Assembly (NCBI RefSeq): GCF_017921835.1
Contig: NZ_JAGEMN010000001.1
Span: 1,047,874-1,111,873 of the forward strand
Source of the DNA: Sporosarcina sp. 6E9
Lineage (GTDB): Bacteria > Bacillota > Bacilli > Bacillales_A > Planococcaceae
Length of the DNA stretch: 64,000 bases
Direction of reading: 5' to 3'
The translations under genes and the position numbers were made by a program. Positions 45,220 through 54,460 of the stretch are shown here, in pieces. Under the pieces are notes generated by a model, which was not told where the DNA came from, searched no databases, and saw only the letters and a list, made by a program, of their open reading frames with translations. Position 1 is the first letter of the stretch; every line of letters starts with the position of its first letter.

Positions 45220-45957
45220 TTATCTTTTGTCATCGTAATTTAAGTAATACTCAACAATTTGGAATTCGCTGCCTTCATCTTTTTCAAACATCAAACTGTA
45301 AACATCCGTATCTTTTCTGGTTTTACCATCACGATTTATCACCTTACTAATAACTACGGCATCCCATGAAATAGCAATTAATGTCGGGGCAACAGGTTCT
45401 TTAATCTCCACTGAAAGAACTTTTCTTGAAACAATACCTTTGACATCTTTTAATCCCGTAATCTTTTCTTCTTCGTTATCCATAAGGTAGCTGATATAAC
45501 TTTGATCCAACAGTCCCTCAACGGACTCTAAATGTTTAACAGGGGATGCTTTATCAAATTCATGAAACTTTAAAGCAAATTCATTTGCAATTTCCATTGT
45601 TTTCTCCAAATCCTTATTGCTGAACATATCGCTTTGAGTCGGAGTTTTTGAAACTTCTTCAGGTACTTTCAAATAGTTTTTTTCGGCCTTCTCTTCTACA
45701 ACATCAATATCTCCACTTCCTTCTACCTTGGAATCAGCTCCCACATTTACTACTAATTTTTCTTTTTTGCTCTCTTCTTTTGGAGTATATTGCCATATGT
45801 TTTCTTCCGCATTTCCATTAGGTGTTTCTTTCGAATTATCATCTTCATTGTTCTTTTTTCCTTTATCGACAAAACCGATAATAAAACCCAACAATAAAAG
45901 CGTGACGGCTAACCCCATCACGCCATAAGAAACTATTCTTTTTGTTTTCTCACTCAC
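45220..45957 (-). CDS. Single-span membrane protein of the transfer operon
   Basis: 245 residues; the GTG 12 nt after AAAAGGGG is preferred over a TTG that abuts the site. One membrane helix near residue 20, a charged linker, then an extracytoplasmic domain of about 120 residues (KTMEIANEFALKFHEF to YSLMFEKDEGSEFQIVEYYL) whose rhythm fits the NTF2-like fold of VirB8/TcpC proteins. Exact family not recognised. Probably a channel scaffold component. Confidence 0.6.
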   Translation of the reverse strand: MSEKTKRIVSYGVMGLAVTLLLLGFIIGFVDKGKKNNEDDNSKETPNGNAEENIWQYTPKEESKKEKLVVNVGADSKVEGSGDIDVVEEKAEKNYLKVPEEVSKTPTQSDMFSNKDLEKTMEIANEFALKFHEFDKASPVKHLESVEGLLDQSYISYLMDNEEEKITGLKDVKGIVSRKVLSVEIKEPVAPTLIAISWDAVVISKVINRDGKTRKDTDVYSLMFEKDEGSEFQIVEYYLNYDDKR

Positions 45958-46012
45958 AAGAAATCTCAACCCCTTTTTCTAGTTATTATGTTCGTTTAAC
46001 AAAAGCCTTTTA

Positions 46013-48502
46013 CTACTGTATAAACTTGTCAAACGATTTTAGATTATTTCCTTCCAAAATTGCTTTTCTTTCTTTTTCCAATTCGATTGCTCTTCTTTCA
46101 TTTTCAATGTTGCTAGCAAACGTGTCAGCGAAACCGTTTTTCCATTCTCCTTTCTCAGCTTGTTCAACTACTAGATCAAAATGTCTGTTCATTTCACCTG
46201 GACTGACATTGTTTAAACCACGCTGGTTTAATGTATCTAGGGCTTGATTAATCATCTCAGGTGGCACCCCTTTATTCGCAAGCTCATTTGTCACCATTGA
46301 TTTATTCAAATGAAGTTCATATTCCACTTCACCGTATACATCTTGCTTCTCCTTCTGTAATTGAATAGATTTTCTTTCATCCGAAATTCCTTTTGCAAAT
46401 GTTGTAGCGTAATCATCATTCAAGTCGCCTTGCTCCATCAATTTGTCGTGTTGAGTATGCAATTCTTTCGGACTTACATCGTGCAATCCTTGTTGATCTA
46501 ATGCAGTCATCGTTTCATCAACCATTTCTGATGGGATTCCTTTGTCAGACAGAATCGCTTTTGTTTGTTCACGTTTTTGTTCTCTTCCAGCAAACAATAA
46601 ATTCTTTTCTTTTTCGATTACATTGCTTCTTCGGTCATCTGAAATACCTTTAGCAAATATTTGAGCAAAGTTATCATTCAAATCACCTTTACTACTAATT
46701 TTCTCGAATTGCTCATTCAGTTCTTCATCACTTAAATTAGTTACACCTTCTTTTTCGAGTGCTTCCATCGTCTCCACCTTCATTTCAGGAGTTAGATTTT
46801 TGTCATCAAAAAAGCTGTCTAACCTACCTTTATCAGTAACAGATAGCTTTGCGGCTTGTTGTGATTTTGTCATCTTACTCAAGTGGGCAAGATGTTGGGC
46901 TTTCATTGCAGAGCCAGCAACGTCACTAATGCCACCTTCTCCTGTTGCGACCTTACCAACGGACCCGCCAATTGCAGCACCTGTCAAAGCACCAGCAGGA
47001 CCTCCTACTACAGCACCCGCAGCAGCACCACCAACCGTAGCAACATTTTGTACACCTTTTTTGAATGGTGCTGTAAACGTCCCTGAACTTTCTCTTAGGT
47101 CACGAATTGCATTTGATCCGGACGAGAATATATCTTTGATTCTGTTCCGTAGGATGAAAATTGTTCCGAATAATAATAGATTGAACGTTGCTGCACCCAC
47201 GTAACTATAAAACGGATTAGAGCCCCCACTTATTGACTTAAAATCTCCAGCGTAAATAATATCCGAAATTACAAATACAATTAACGCTATGAATGAAACA
47301 AATATCTTCAAAGCTAATGGAATACCCAACTCAATGAAATATCTTTTTAAGACATTAAATTGTCCCGGAATTGCACCAATCAGTAAGGCAAATGGTGCTA
47401 GAGCCGCAATGACCATAAACCAGAACTGGAATAGAATTAAACAAAGCGACAATAAATATATGGGAAGTGACACAAGCCCATTAATAACCATGTAGAAAAA
47501 AGAGAAAGCCAGTCGACTATTCACCGCAGAGTATTTCATCATGTTGTTTCCTTTACCGCTATTTGATGCTTCCTCTTCTATCACCTTGGTTAGTCTATCT
47601 TCTCCAACAGGTTCTTTTAATATATGTTTAACTCGTTTTACACCTTCATCTCTGTCCCCACCCCCAAGTGTTTCCACGTCGTGTGTGCCGTATTGCATAT
47701 ATAAGTAAGGTCTATCTACAAACATTCCCCAAATACTATCCTTCATTTTCGTTCTTGGATCATCTACAACTAAATCAGAATCACCGCTTTGACTTGGAAG
47801 ACTAACAACAAATCCACTTAATTCTGTTGTTATTTTATTAGCACCTGTTAAAAGTGTCGTGTAATTAGCAAACATTAGAATTGCTATTGTCATTGCAATA
47901 ATTGTTTGGAATACCGAAGAAAAGGAATCAAAAAAAGCACGTTTTACTATAAAAACGTACAAAGCATACATACCAGTAATAATCGCTATTAATTTTACGA
48001 GGTTTCCAAAAAGGCCGTTTCCTATACTAAATTTACCTCCTGAAATACCAGTGAGATTAGACATTAGTTTTTCAAGTTCCATTATAATCTTTCCAGTAAA
48101 ATCAGCAGTATAAGCTAAGTCATACATAACCAACATGGTATAGGATAAAAATATATTAATATCAAAGACAATATTGTTGACCAAATTGACCATTTCGCTC
48201 AATTTGTTTCCAACATTTTCTTTAACATCAGCCCATCCAAATAATTTATCGTATGTGTCCGCCCAAAACTTCTCTCCATCATCGTAAGACTCTACATCTT
48301 TATCCGAAACTGCATCTAAATGATAATAGGATTTCCCTCCCTCTTTAAACTCACCGTATTGGTCTGTAATTATATCCATAATATCGGTCATTTTTTTCGT
48401 TTCTTCGCCATCGTCTGCAAATCCCAAATGAGATAGACCCATACCGAAGAACAGAAATATCATCATAAATAAAAGAAATATTCTTTTGTAATTTGAATTC
48501 AT
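46013..48502 (-). CDS. VirB6/TrbL-like channel protein with repeated tail
   Basis: 829 residues. Signal peptide, extracytoplasmic segment, then six to eight membrane helices to about residue 460, a Gly/Ala-rich zipper (GGAAAGAVVGGPAGALTGAA), and a charged cytoplasmic tail with three similar repeats of about 75 residues (LSDKGIPSEMVDETM, LANKGVPPEMINQAL, FDDKNLTPEMKVETM with FAKGISDERK-type ends). It forms the inner-membrane part of the type IV channel, similar in plan to TcpH. No good ribosome binding site precedes the ATG, and a terminator hairpin lies just upstream. Confidence 0.82.
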   Translation of the reverse strand: MNSNYKRIFLLFMMIFLFFGMGLSHLGFADDGEETKKMTDIMDIITDQYGEFKEGGKSYYHLDAVSDKDVESYDDGEKFWADTYDKLFGWADVKENVGNKLSEMVNLVNNIVFDINIFLSYTMLVMYDLAYTADFTGKIIMELEKLMSNLTGISGGKFSIGNGLFGNLVKLIAIITGMYALYVFIVKRAFFDSFSSVFQTIIAMTIAILMFANYTTLLTGANKITTELSGFVVSLPSQSGDSDLVVDDPRTKMKDSIWGMFVDRPYLYMQYGTHDVETLGGGDRDEGVKRVKHILKEPVGEDRLTKVIEEEASNSGKGNNMMKYSAVNSRLAFSFFYMVINGLVSLPIYLLSLCLILFQFWFMVIAALAPFALLIGAIPGQFNVLKRYFIELGIPLALKIFVSFIALIVFVISDIIYAGDFKSISGGSNPFYSYVGAATFNLLLFGTIFILRNRIKDIFSSGSNAIRDLRESSGTFTAPFKKGVQNVATVGGAAAGAVVGGPAGALTGAAIGGSVGKVATGEGGISDVAGSAMKAQHLAHLSKMTKSQQAAKLSVTDKGRLDSFFDDKNLTPEMKVETMEALEKEGVTNLSDEELNEQFEKISSKGDLNDNFAQIFAKGISDDRRSNVIEKEKNLLFAGREQKREQTKAILSDKGIPSEMVDETMTALDQQGLHDVSPKELHTQHDKLMEQGDLNDDYATTFAKGISDERKSIQLQKEKQDVYGEVEYELHLNKSMVTNELANKGVPPEMINQALDTLNQRGLNNVSPGEMNRHFDLVVEQAEKGEWKNGFADTFASNIENERRAIELEKERKAILEGNNLKSFDKFIQ

Positions 48503-48514
48503 ATGATTTTAGGC

Positions 48515-48550
48515 AATAAAAAATAACCCTTTGCACATAGCAAGGGTTAC
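48515..48550 (-). terminator. Terminator hairpin inside the transfer operon
   Basis: TAACCCTTGC/GCAAAGGGTTA stem followed by TTTTTTATT on the minus strand, between the lipoprotein gene and the VirB6-like gene. Confidence 0.8.
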
Positions 48551-48597
48551 TCAGAGCCTATTACCTCCTTCCGTATTAAACTTTTAAAATCGAATCC

Positions 48598-49143
48598 TTA
48601 ATCATCGTCATCTTCTACAGGTAATTCGTGTAGTACCGTACCAGTTTCTGCATTAGAATCATTGATTTCATCTGGTCTTTTTCCGTAATATGATTTTACT
48701 TTCCACTCTTTCTCTTTACCCTTCTCTAGGATTATCCAACTATTTATTAACTTACCTTTATCATCAGGAGAGACATATCTATAATAGACTTCATCGCTAT
48801 CATCACTATAAAAGTTGTCATATCTTCTAAGTTCATACTTCCCATCGAGTTTTTCAAAGCCATTCGGGTATTCATGATTATCTAACAGGTAATCTCTTTT
48901 CTCTTTTAACTCTTCAATACCTTTTGACGACAAATATTTAAGAATCTCAGGATAATTTTGTTCTATCTTTACCACCATAAAGTCATGGGCTACCGCATCT
49001 GTTTCTTTAAAAACTTCTTCATATTTCTTTGCATTGTCATTTTCTTTTTCGTTTACTGTTTCACTTACATTGAAATTACAGCCTGCAATTAGAAAGGCCA
49101 TACCAAACACAACTGCTAGGCTTAAAATACGTTTTTTATTCAA
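48598..49143 (-). CDS. Conjugation-associated lipoprotein
   Basis: 181 residues from a TTG behind AAAGGGAG. Lipobox LIAGCN, then a soluble domain (YEVFKETDAVAHDFMVVKI, YRYVSPDDKG) and an acidic tail. No family recognised. The open frame begins inside the end of the VirB4 gene, so translation is coupled. It likely sits on the outer face beside the channel. Confidence 0.65.
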   Translation of the reverse strand: MNKKRILSLAVVFGMAFLIAGCNFNVSETVNEKENDNAKKYEEVFKETDAVAHDFMVVKIEQNYPEILKYLSSKGIEELKEKRDYLLDNHEYPNGFEKLDGKYELRRYDNFYSDDSDEVYYRYVSPDDKGKLINSWIILEKGKEKEWKVKSYYGKRPDEINDSNAETGTVLHELPVEDDDD

Positions 49144-49175
49144 CGTTACACTCCCTTTCGTTGTTTTGTATATTA

Positions 49176-51761
49176 TCATATTACTCTATCTTTTTCACGC
49201 TCCCTTTCCTCCTCTGATGACGTGGAAGAATCAAAGGCATCTAATAATTCAACGAACACTGGATTAATTTTAACGACTGCAGAACGACCGTAAATATCTT
49301 GGAATAACGCTTCGCCTCGATCCAATGCTTTTAACGTTTCAATATTTGCATTCGTCTGTGGAAGATTCAGGTAATCTAACATTTCTTCAGCTTCACTCGT
49401 TTTTCGCAAACCGAAACTAAATTTCATCCCCATATTTGCAACATCATTCCCATGGTCAGAGGCATTTTGTGAGCCCTTTATCAGTGTCGTATTATAGAAA
49501 CGGCCCATTCGCACGGTGAAGTCCATTAATTCAGCCCCAATTGGGCTTCGTTCAATTGCACTTGCTTCGTCTTGGAGAATGAACTTATGTGTGCCCCTAT
49601 CACCCTTAAACATATACTGTTTTGTCCATGCAGTGATTGAAATCATAATTGCTTCTGATATCTTGTGAATATTTCTTGCGTTCTTCTCACTGGACGAGGG
49701 TAAGTTAAGGTTCTGAATCATGAGTACCTGAATCGGTTTGTCCTGTTCCAGCACTTTAAAGTTTTGGCCCACTTCCCCGAACAGCAACATGGATAGTTGA
49801 TTACGTTTCAATGTCTCTAGCGTACCTCTCAACCGCTCCAATGCTTCATGGCGACTATTCGACATGCTTTCTGGCCGACGATCATACAGCTCGTTTAAAT
49901 AGGTCAGAACTCTACCAATACACGGGTCATTTTCATTTGCCACTTCTTCAACTGCTTCGCTCAAAATGTTGTACGCATCTTCATTCAAATTAATGTTGGC
50001 CAGATACGAAAGTATATCCATCGTAATATCTTTGGCTTCTTCGATGCTTGTACTTGTTCTAAATGGGTCAAGTGAACCGGCATCTTCTGGATCAGAACCA
50101 AGTGTCCAAACTTCTATGAATTCTTTCGGAATAAACGGAAGTCCCTTATCCCATCCTGTTCTATCTCCTTTAGGGTCTATGATTAACCCTTTGGAGCCGG
50201 TAAGTGTCGCAAGATAAATAAACAGATTCATGAAGAAGGATTTTCCTCGTCCCGTCATTCCTGCAACTAGAACTGAAATTGAATCTACTACGTTACCAAG
50301 CCCATCAAATGCTTTGGCTGCTAAATCAGGCTGGATAAAGACCGGCTTAGAAAACTGCGAAGTATGACCGATATAAAACCCTCGATTATCTCCAATGTTT
50401 GTTGTAGCACCGAACATCATTCCAGCTAACACACCAGGGGCAACCTCCATCTTATAATCATCGTGATACTTTTTCGAACCTGGAATAGCTTCCAATAAGA
50501 AATGAACTTGCTCACCATAAGGGGCGACAATTTTTAAGCCGTACTTTGATAATTCATTTCGCAGCAATCCAACTCTTGTCTTTAATTGTTCTTCGGTTTC
50601 AGCAGTTACCTTAAAGACGAACGAAACAGCAAACCCAGGAAATCCTGTTTGTTTAAAATAGTTTTCCATTTGAATCGTCCCACTTTGTGAAATATCGACA
50701 CTCATATCTAGATCTTGACCACCCTTTTGTGCTTCATTACGTTGGTCTCTGAATTCCAGTTTTGCATTACTTAATTTCTTTTTAATTATTTCATTTGGTT
50801 GATTTTCCGCACGAATCGAAACGGTTAACGGGAAAGGCATACGCAATTGAATCCTGTAGAGCCATTCACTGCCGGGATGATGTTGAACATCATCCATATA
50901 TTCAATCGTTAAGTATTGGCAGTAGAGACTTTCAATTTCGTTGGCATCAGTAATTCGATTCAACATCAATGTTTTCGGGCCAAGTTCTTTGATATTCGTA
51001 TTTTGTACATCAAAGAATTCCTTTTTATTATTGCGAATCGCTTTATGTTTATTTCCTTGCATATCAATCCCTTCAACAGCTTTACCAATTTCATAAGAAT
51101 TACGAAGCTGAACGTCTGTATTGTTATTTCTCGTGCTGAAACTTTTCTCAATTATATATACTAATTCTTCCGTCGTTACTTTGTGAATCCGTGAACCGAA
51201 TGAATTCGATATTGCTGATTCGATTGAAACTGATTGGCTTTGAAAAGCTTTGATTTGGCTTTCTAAAATGTCATCGGGGTACAATCCTACCGCTTGATAT
51301 AATGGTGAACTGAAGCCTTCAATAAACTTTTTAACAGATGTTAGGGCACCTATACCAGCGTTACCTGAAGCATATTTATTTTTCTCAGGATCTAACTGAA
51401 TACCAATGTAGTGATGATACTCACTGGACTCATTCAATTCGCGTTCGTTTTCTAAAGCCCTTTTGACTTGTTCTATATACTGAATTCCATTTTCTCTTAA
51501 CGGATAATCTTTCATATTCATTTCATCAATTGTAGCGTTCAAAATACCTGTAATATTCGTTGGATTAGGAACCACTAAATAATGCAAATCAAGACCGATG
51601 TTTGTTAGAAATGACATCTGTTGTTGAAATGGAATTATTTTTTCATCATCTTCTAAGAAATCATAATTGAATCCCTCTATTTTATAATAAGCCCATACTG
51701 TCCCGTCATGTGCAAATACTAGATTGTTTTCTATATGCTTAACAGGAAACTCAATTTTCAA
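49176..51761 (-). CDS. VirB4-family conjugation ATPase
   Basis: 861 residues, normal for VirB4/TcpF/ConE. The C-terminal half is a RecA-like motor: Walker A in LVAGMTGRGKSFFMN, LIIDPKGDR, Walker B in HKFILQDEAS, and KGSQNASDHG near the end. The N-terminal half is the VirB4 docking domain. It powers assembly of the channel and DNA transfer. It follows the TcpE-like gene. Confidence 0.95.
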   Translation of the reverse strand: MKIEFPVKHIENNLVFAHDGTVWAYYKIEGFNYDFLEDDEKIIPFQQQMSFLTNIGLDLHYLVVPNPTNITGILNATIDEMNMKDYPLRENGIQYIEQVKRALENERELNESSEYHHYIGIQLDPEKNKYASGNAGIGALTSVKKFIEGFSSPLYQAVGLYPDDILESQIKAFQSQSVSIESAISNSFGSRIHKVTTEELVYIIEKSFSTRNNNTDVQLRNSYEIGKAVEGIDMQGNKHKAIRNNKKEFFDVQNTNIKELGPKTLMLNRITDANEIESLYCQYLTIEYMDDVQHHPGSEWLYRIQLRMPFPLTVSIRAENQPNEIIKKKLSNAKLEFRDQRNEAQKGGQDLDMSVDISQSGTIQMENYFKQTGFPGFAVSFVFKVTAETEEQLKTRVGLLRNELSKYGLKIVAPYGEQVHFLLEAIPGSKKYHDDYKMEVAPGVLAGMMFGATTNIGDNRGFYIGHTSQFSKPVFIQPDLAAKAFDGLGNVVDSISVLVAGMTGRGKSFFMNLFIYLATLTGSKGLIIDPKGDRTGWDKGLPFIPKEFIEVWTLGSDPEDAGSLDPFRTSTSIEEAKDITMDILSYLANINLNEDAYNILSEAVEEVANENDPCIGRVLTYLNELYDRRPESMSNSRHEALERLRGTLETLKRNQLSMLLFGEVGQNFKVLEQDKPIQVLMIQNLNLPSSSEKNARNIHKISEAIMISITAWTKQYMFKGDRGTHKFILQDEASAIERSPIGAELMDFTVRMGRFYNTTLIKGSQNASDHGNDVANMGMKFSFGLRKTSEAEEMLDYLNLPQTNANIETLKALDRGEALFQDIYGRSAVVKINPVFVELLDAFDSSTSSEEEREREKDRVI

Positions 51762-51876
51762 TGTGTACCACTTCCTTCATAATTTATTGGAACAATAGAT
51801 GCTCCGAATTAGTAGGGGTTTGTCAGCCCTTCGGCTCCGTTGCTACTTCTGGATCTAAGGGTTCAAAGGGCTAGTG
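51762..51876. other. Short GC-richer spacer
   Basis: Contains AGCCCTT/AAGGGCT arms that could pair over a long loop, but no T run; function unknown. Confidence 0.3.
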
Positions 51877-52572
51877 TTAATGACCGAATATCAGAGTGAT
51901 GCCTAGTAAAAATGTGAAAAGAACAGCAACACTAATTACCACAAGAGGGGTTCGATTTGTTCGTGCTTTAGTTTTTTTGGGATTCGTTTCTCTTTGCAAT
52001 TGTTCCGTTTCTATTTCCAGCAGTTTTTCATCATCCACTTGCTTAACCACCTCGGTTTCATTACTTTTATAACCGACTTGTTTTTCACTAGCTACTTCCC
52101 CCCTATTTGAAATTCGATTTATATAGTCAATGGCATTCTTTCGTTTTTCTTCAACCTCTGTTGCAATAGATATGTCCTCACCCACCGGATGAACATATTC
52201 ATTAAAGGTAAAGTAATTATGAAATTGGTAATCCTTTTCTTTCTCCACTTCTCTACCTCTATAAATCGTGCTATCTTTTATTTTTCTTGCTTGATATAAA
52301 ATAAAAGAACGGAAGAAGTGTACGGGTGATCTACCTTCCGTTCCAACATCTGCAAGCAACCATGCAAGCCCTATTGGAATAAGTATTAATATCCCAACAG
52401 GTATCCAATTAATTAACCTTCCAATTCCCGGCGTTAAATAAATAGTTGCCTCCACTATCGTTATCACAAAGAAATACATAACCGCTTTTAAACGAATTGG
52501 CCTACCTAGTTCTAACCCGAATATTTGATAGAGCTGACGTTCAAAACGAATGAAGTTATTAAGCACATACAA
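51877..52572 (-). CDS. TcpE-family conjugal transfer membrane protein
   Basis: About 231 residues. Two helices near the N-terminus (KAVMYFFVITIVEATIY, GILILIPIGLAWLLADVGTEG) with the TcpE-like GRSPVHFFRSFILYQARK following, a long charged region, and a C-terminal helix. The start is unclear: GGAGG lies 9 nt from an in-frame ATA, while the nearest usual start, TTG, is about 30 nt away. A non-standard start codon is possible. Confidence 0.72.
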   Translation of the reverse strand: MYVLNNFIRFERQLYQIFGLELGRPIRLKAVMYFFVITIVEATIYLTPGIGRLINWIPVGILILIPIGLAWLLADVGTEGRSPVHFFRSFILYQARKIKDSTIYRGREVEKEKDYQFHNYFTFNEYVHPVGEDISIATEVEEKRKNAIDYINRISNRGEVASEKQVGYKSNETEVVKQVDDEKLLEIETEQLQRETNPKKTKARTNRTPLVVISVAVLFTFLLGITLIFGH

Positions 52573-52632
52573 CGGAATCTTATTTATGTCTTTTCACCTC
52601 CAAGCTGAAATTTTCCAAATGAATAACAAGAG

Positions 52633-52656
52633 GGGCTACATATGTACAAGCCCCCC
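52633..52656 (-). terminator. Possible terminator between tcpD-like and tcpE-like genes
   Basis: GGGGCTTGTACATATGTAGCCCC palindrome with a weak TCTTGTTATT tail on the minus strand. Confidence 0.45.
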
Positions 52657-52675
52657 TGCATTAAAGTCTTCAAAT

Positions 52676-52897
52676 TTAGTTACCTAAATTCAATTTCTCA
52701 GCTATAAACTCGGATATGTTAATTAAAATATCTGGTTGTACAATAAAGATTCCAATGAACGCAAGACCGATAACAACACCAATCATTGCAATCCATGCTC
52801 TCTTAAACGCAGTCACAATCAATGCAACAAAAAGAACGATGAATAATGCCCATTTGATTTCTTGTGAGAACCAAGTAAATAATCCTTCCAAACTCAT
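52676..52897 (-). CDS. TcpD-like small membrane protein
   Basis: 73 residues from the ATG behind GGGAGGTG; an in-frame start further up lacks a site. Two hydrophobic helices (IKWALFIVLFVALIVTAF and WIAMIGVVIGLAFIGIFIV), in the position and size of TcpD in Gram-positive conjugation clusters, between TcpC-like and TcpE-like genes. Confidence 0.65.
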   Translation of the reverse strand: MSLEGLFTWFSQEIKWALFIVLFVALIVTAFKRAWIAMIGVVIGLAFIGIFIVQPDILINISEFIAEKLNLGN

Positions 52898-52914
52898 ACA
52901 ATTCACCTCCCTAA

Positions 52915-52944
52915 AATAAAAAAATACAGACACAACTGTCTGTA
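52915..52944 (-). terminator. Strong terminator inside the transfer operon
   Basis: Perfect stem TACAGACA/TGTCTGTA with a CAAC loop and TTTTTTTATTTT on the minus strand, between tcpC-like and tcpD-like genes. Confidence 0.85.
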
Positions 52945-52980
52945 CCTACATACCGCTATTCATTTTCCATCATCGCTGTA

Positions 52981-54129
52981 TTATTCCTGATTATCTTTCT
53001 CGCCTTCCATATCCATTTCTTTTTCTACATTTGCTATTTCCTTGTCCTTTAACTCATCAATGTATTGTTTATTGTTGACGAATAAAACGGTGTAACGCAT
53101 TTCCCTTTCAGCCAATACAAGGATGTAAGTAGATGTAAATTCAATTCCTGTTTTTGGTTCGGCCAACACGACGTCCGTTTTTACAATTTTTTCGTTCGCT
53201 TTCTTACCTTCGAATATTTCGGTGTTCTTTAAACCAACAAAACTCATTGTTTGATTTAGACCATTTTGATGTTGAGGGTCGTCAATGATATAAGTCAACT
53301 TATCTCTTGAGTCGTTTGCGTATGCTTCAAAAAATGTTTCCATGAAAGCACGAACGTTTTGAGTACTTCCATCCTTAATGGGTTTCAATCCTTCCGTTTC
53401 AGATTCAATACTTTCATCTATTTTTTGTTCATCCAAATACGTAAAGCTCGGCAGTTCATAAACCGCGAAACGCCTTTTTTCATCATCATAAAAAATTGGA
53501 ACAGATATATATTTCACTGTTTCAATCTTTTCTGGAATAACTTTTCCCGACTTTTTATCATCCTCCTTTTTTTCTTGTCCAGCAGCAAAGTTTTCGAAAT
53601 GGATTTTAACTTGAAAGGTGATTCGTGCTCGATTATCAGCCATATCTTCAACTTCTTTTAAAATTATATCTTCCCTTGCAATCGTAGATTTCCACTGTTT
53701 ATCGGCTATTACAGCTTGAGCATTTATCTCTTTCGGTAAATAATAACTTAGTTTTTCTACTCGTTGTTCTCGATCCTCGTCACCTATATTCCATGTGAAG
53801 TATTCCGAAACAAAGTCTTTGGAAAACTCTACTCCCTCAGCCGCTAAAGCTTTATTCACTTGTAGACTCTCTGTTTTATCGCTAGCATTTGAATTCCCAC
53901 TGGATGAAAATATATTTACGAAAACAATTAATAGCATAAACAAAAAAAGCATCCAGAAAGTAAATGCACCAAGCTTTTTAGCTCGATATCCCTTCGGTCT
54001 GCTTTTCTTTTCAAGTTTTCGCATATCTTTTTTTCGTTTTTCATTTTCAGATGACTTTTTTAATACATCCATTGACTTTTTTACAATTCCATCTCTTTTA
54101 TCGGTAGATTTCCCTAACTTTTTCCTCAA
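52981..54129 (-). CDS. TcpC-like conjugation protein
   Basis: 382 residues, TTG start after GGAGG. Basic cytoplasmic N-terminus, one membrane helix (AFTFWMLFLFMLLIVFVNIF, about residues 52-71), then two extracytoplasmic domains (about 90-230 and 255-370) with NTF2-like character, as in TcpC and VirB8. TcpC is a scaffold that recruits other channel parts at the membrane. Confidence 0.78.
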   Translation of the reverse strand: MRKKLGKSTDKRDGIVKKSMDVLKKSSENEKRKKDMRKLEKKSRPKGYRAKKLGAFTFWMLFLFMLLIVFVNIFSSSGNSNASDKTESLQVNKALAAEGVEFSKDFVSEYFTWNIGDEDREQRVEKLSYYLPKEINAQAVIADKQWKSTIAREDIILKEVEDMADNRARITFQVKIHFENFAAGQEKKEDDKKSGKVIPEKIETVKYISVPIFYDDEKRRFAVYELPSFTYLDEQKIDESIESETEGLKPIKDGSTQNVRAFMETFFEAYANDSRDKLTYIIDDPQHQNGLNQTMSFVGLKNTEIFEGKKANEKIVKTDVVLAEPKTGIEFTSTYILVLAEREMRYTVLFVNNKQYIDELKDKEIANVEKEMDMEGEKDNQE

Positions 54130-54178
54130 GTTTTGTTAACCTCCTTCTTTCTTTTTTGTTCAGATTTTGCACTGTTCA

Positions 54179-54400
54179 TCACATTCTTTTTGAACTTCCC
54201 ACCATAATAAAAATAGCAACAATTAAAAGTAGTGTAGTGATTGTGCCATATTTAACGAGGGATGATTCATAAAGAGTGCCGATGTGCATTTTCAATTCTT
54301 CCCACAACGGGACTAGGGTTGGAAACTGTTCTAATAATAGACTTCCCACAACTGCAATCAAGAATATCATTAGGATTACTCCGATAATGGTTTTAAACAC
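54179..54400 (-). CDS. Small two-helix membrane protein
   Basis: 73 residues from a GTG after GGGAGGTG. Two hydrophobic helices separated by a short loop. Similar in size and position to VirB2/VirB3-like small proteins of type IV systems, but no specific family can be named. Confidence 0.55.
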   Translation of the reverse strand: MFKTIIGVILMIFLIAVVGSLLLEQFPTLVPLWEELKMHIGTLYESSLVKYGTITTLLLIVAIFIMVGSSKRM

Positions 54401-54460
54401 GAATTCACCTCCCTTCAAAAAAAAACGATGAAACCAACCTTCTATTAATGGATAGACAGC

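Noticed and set aside
46800-47204. Plus-strand ORF of 134 codons
   Set aside because: Antisense of the Gly/Ala-rich segment of the VirB6-like gene, rich in Pro and Ala by composition only.
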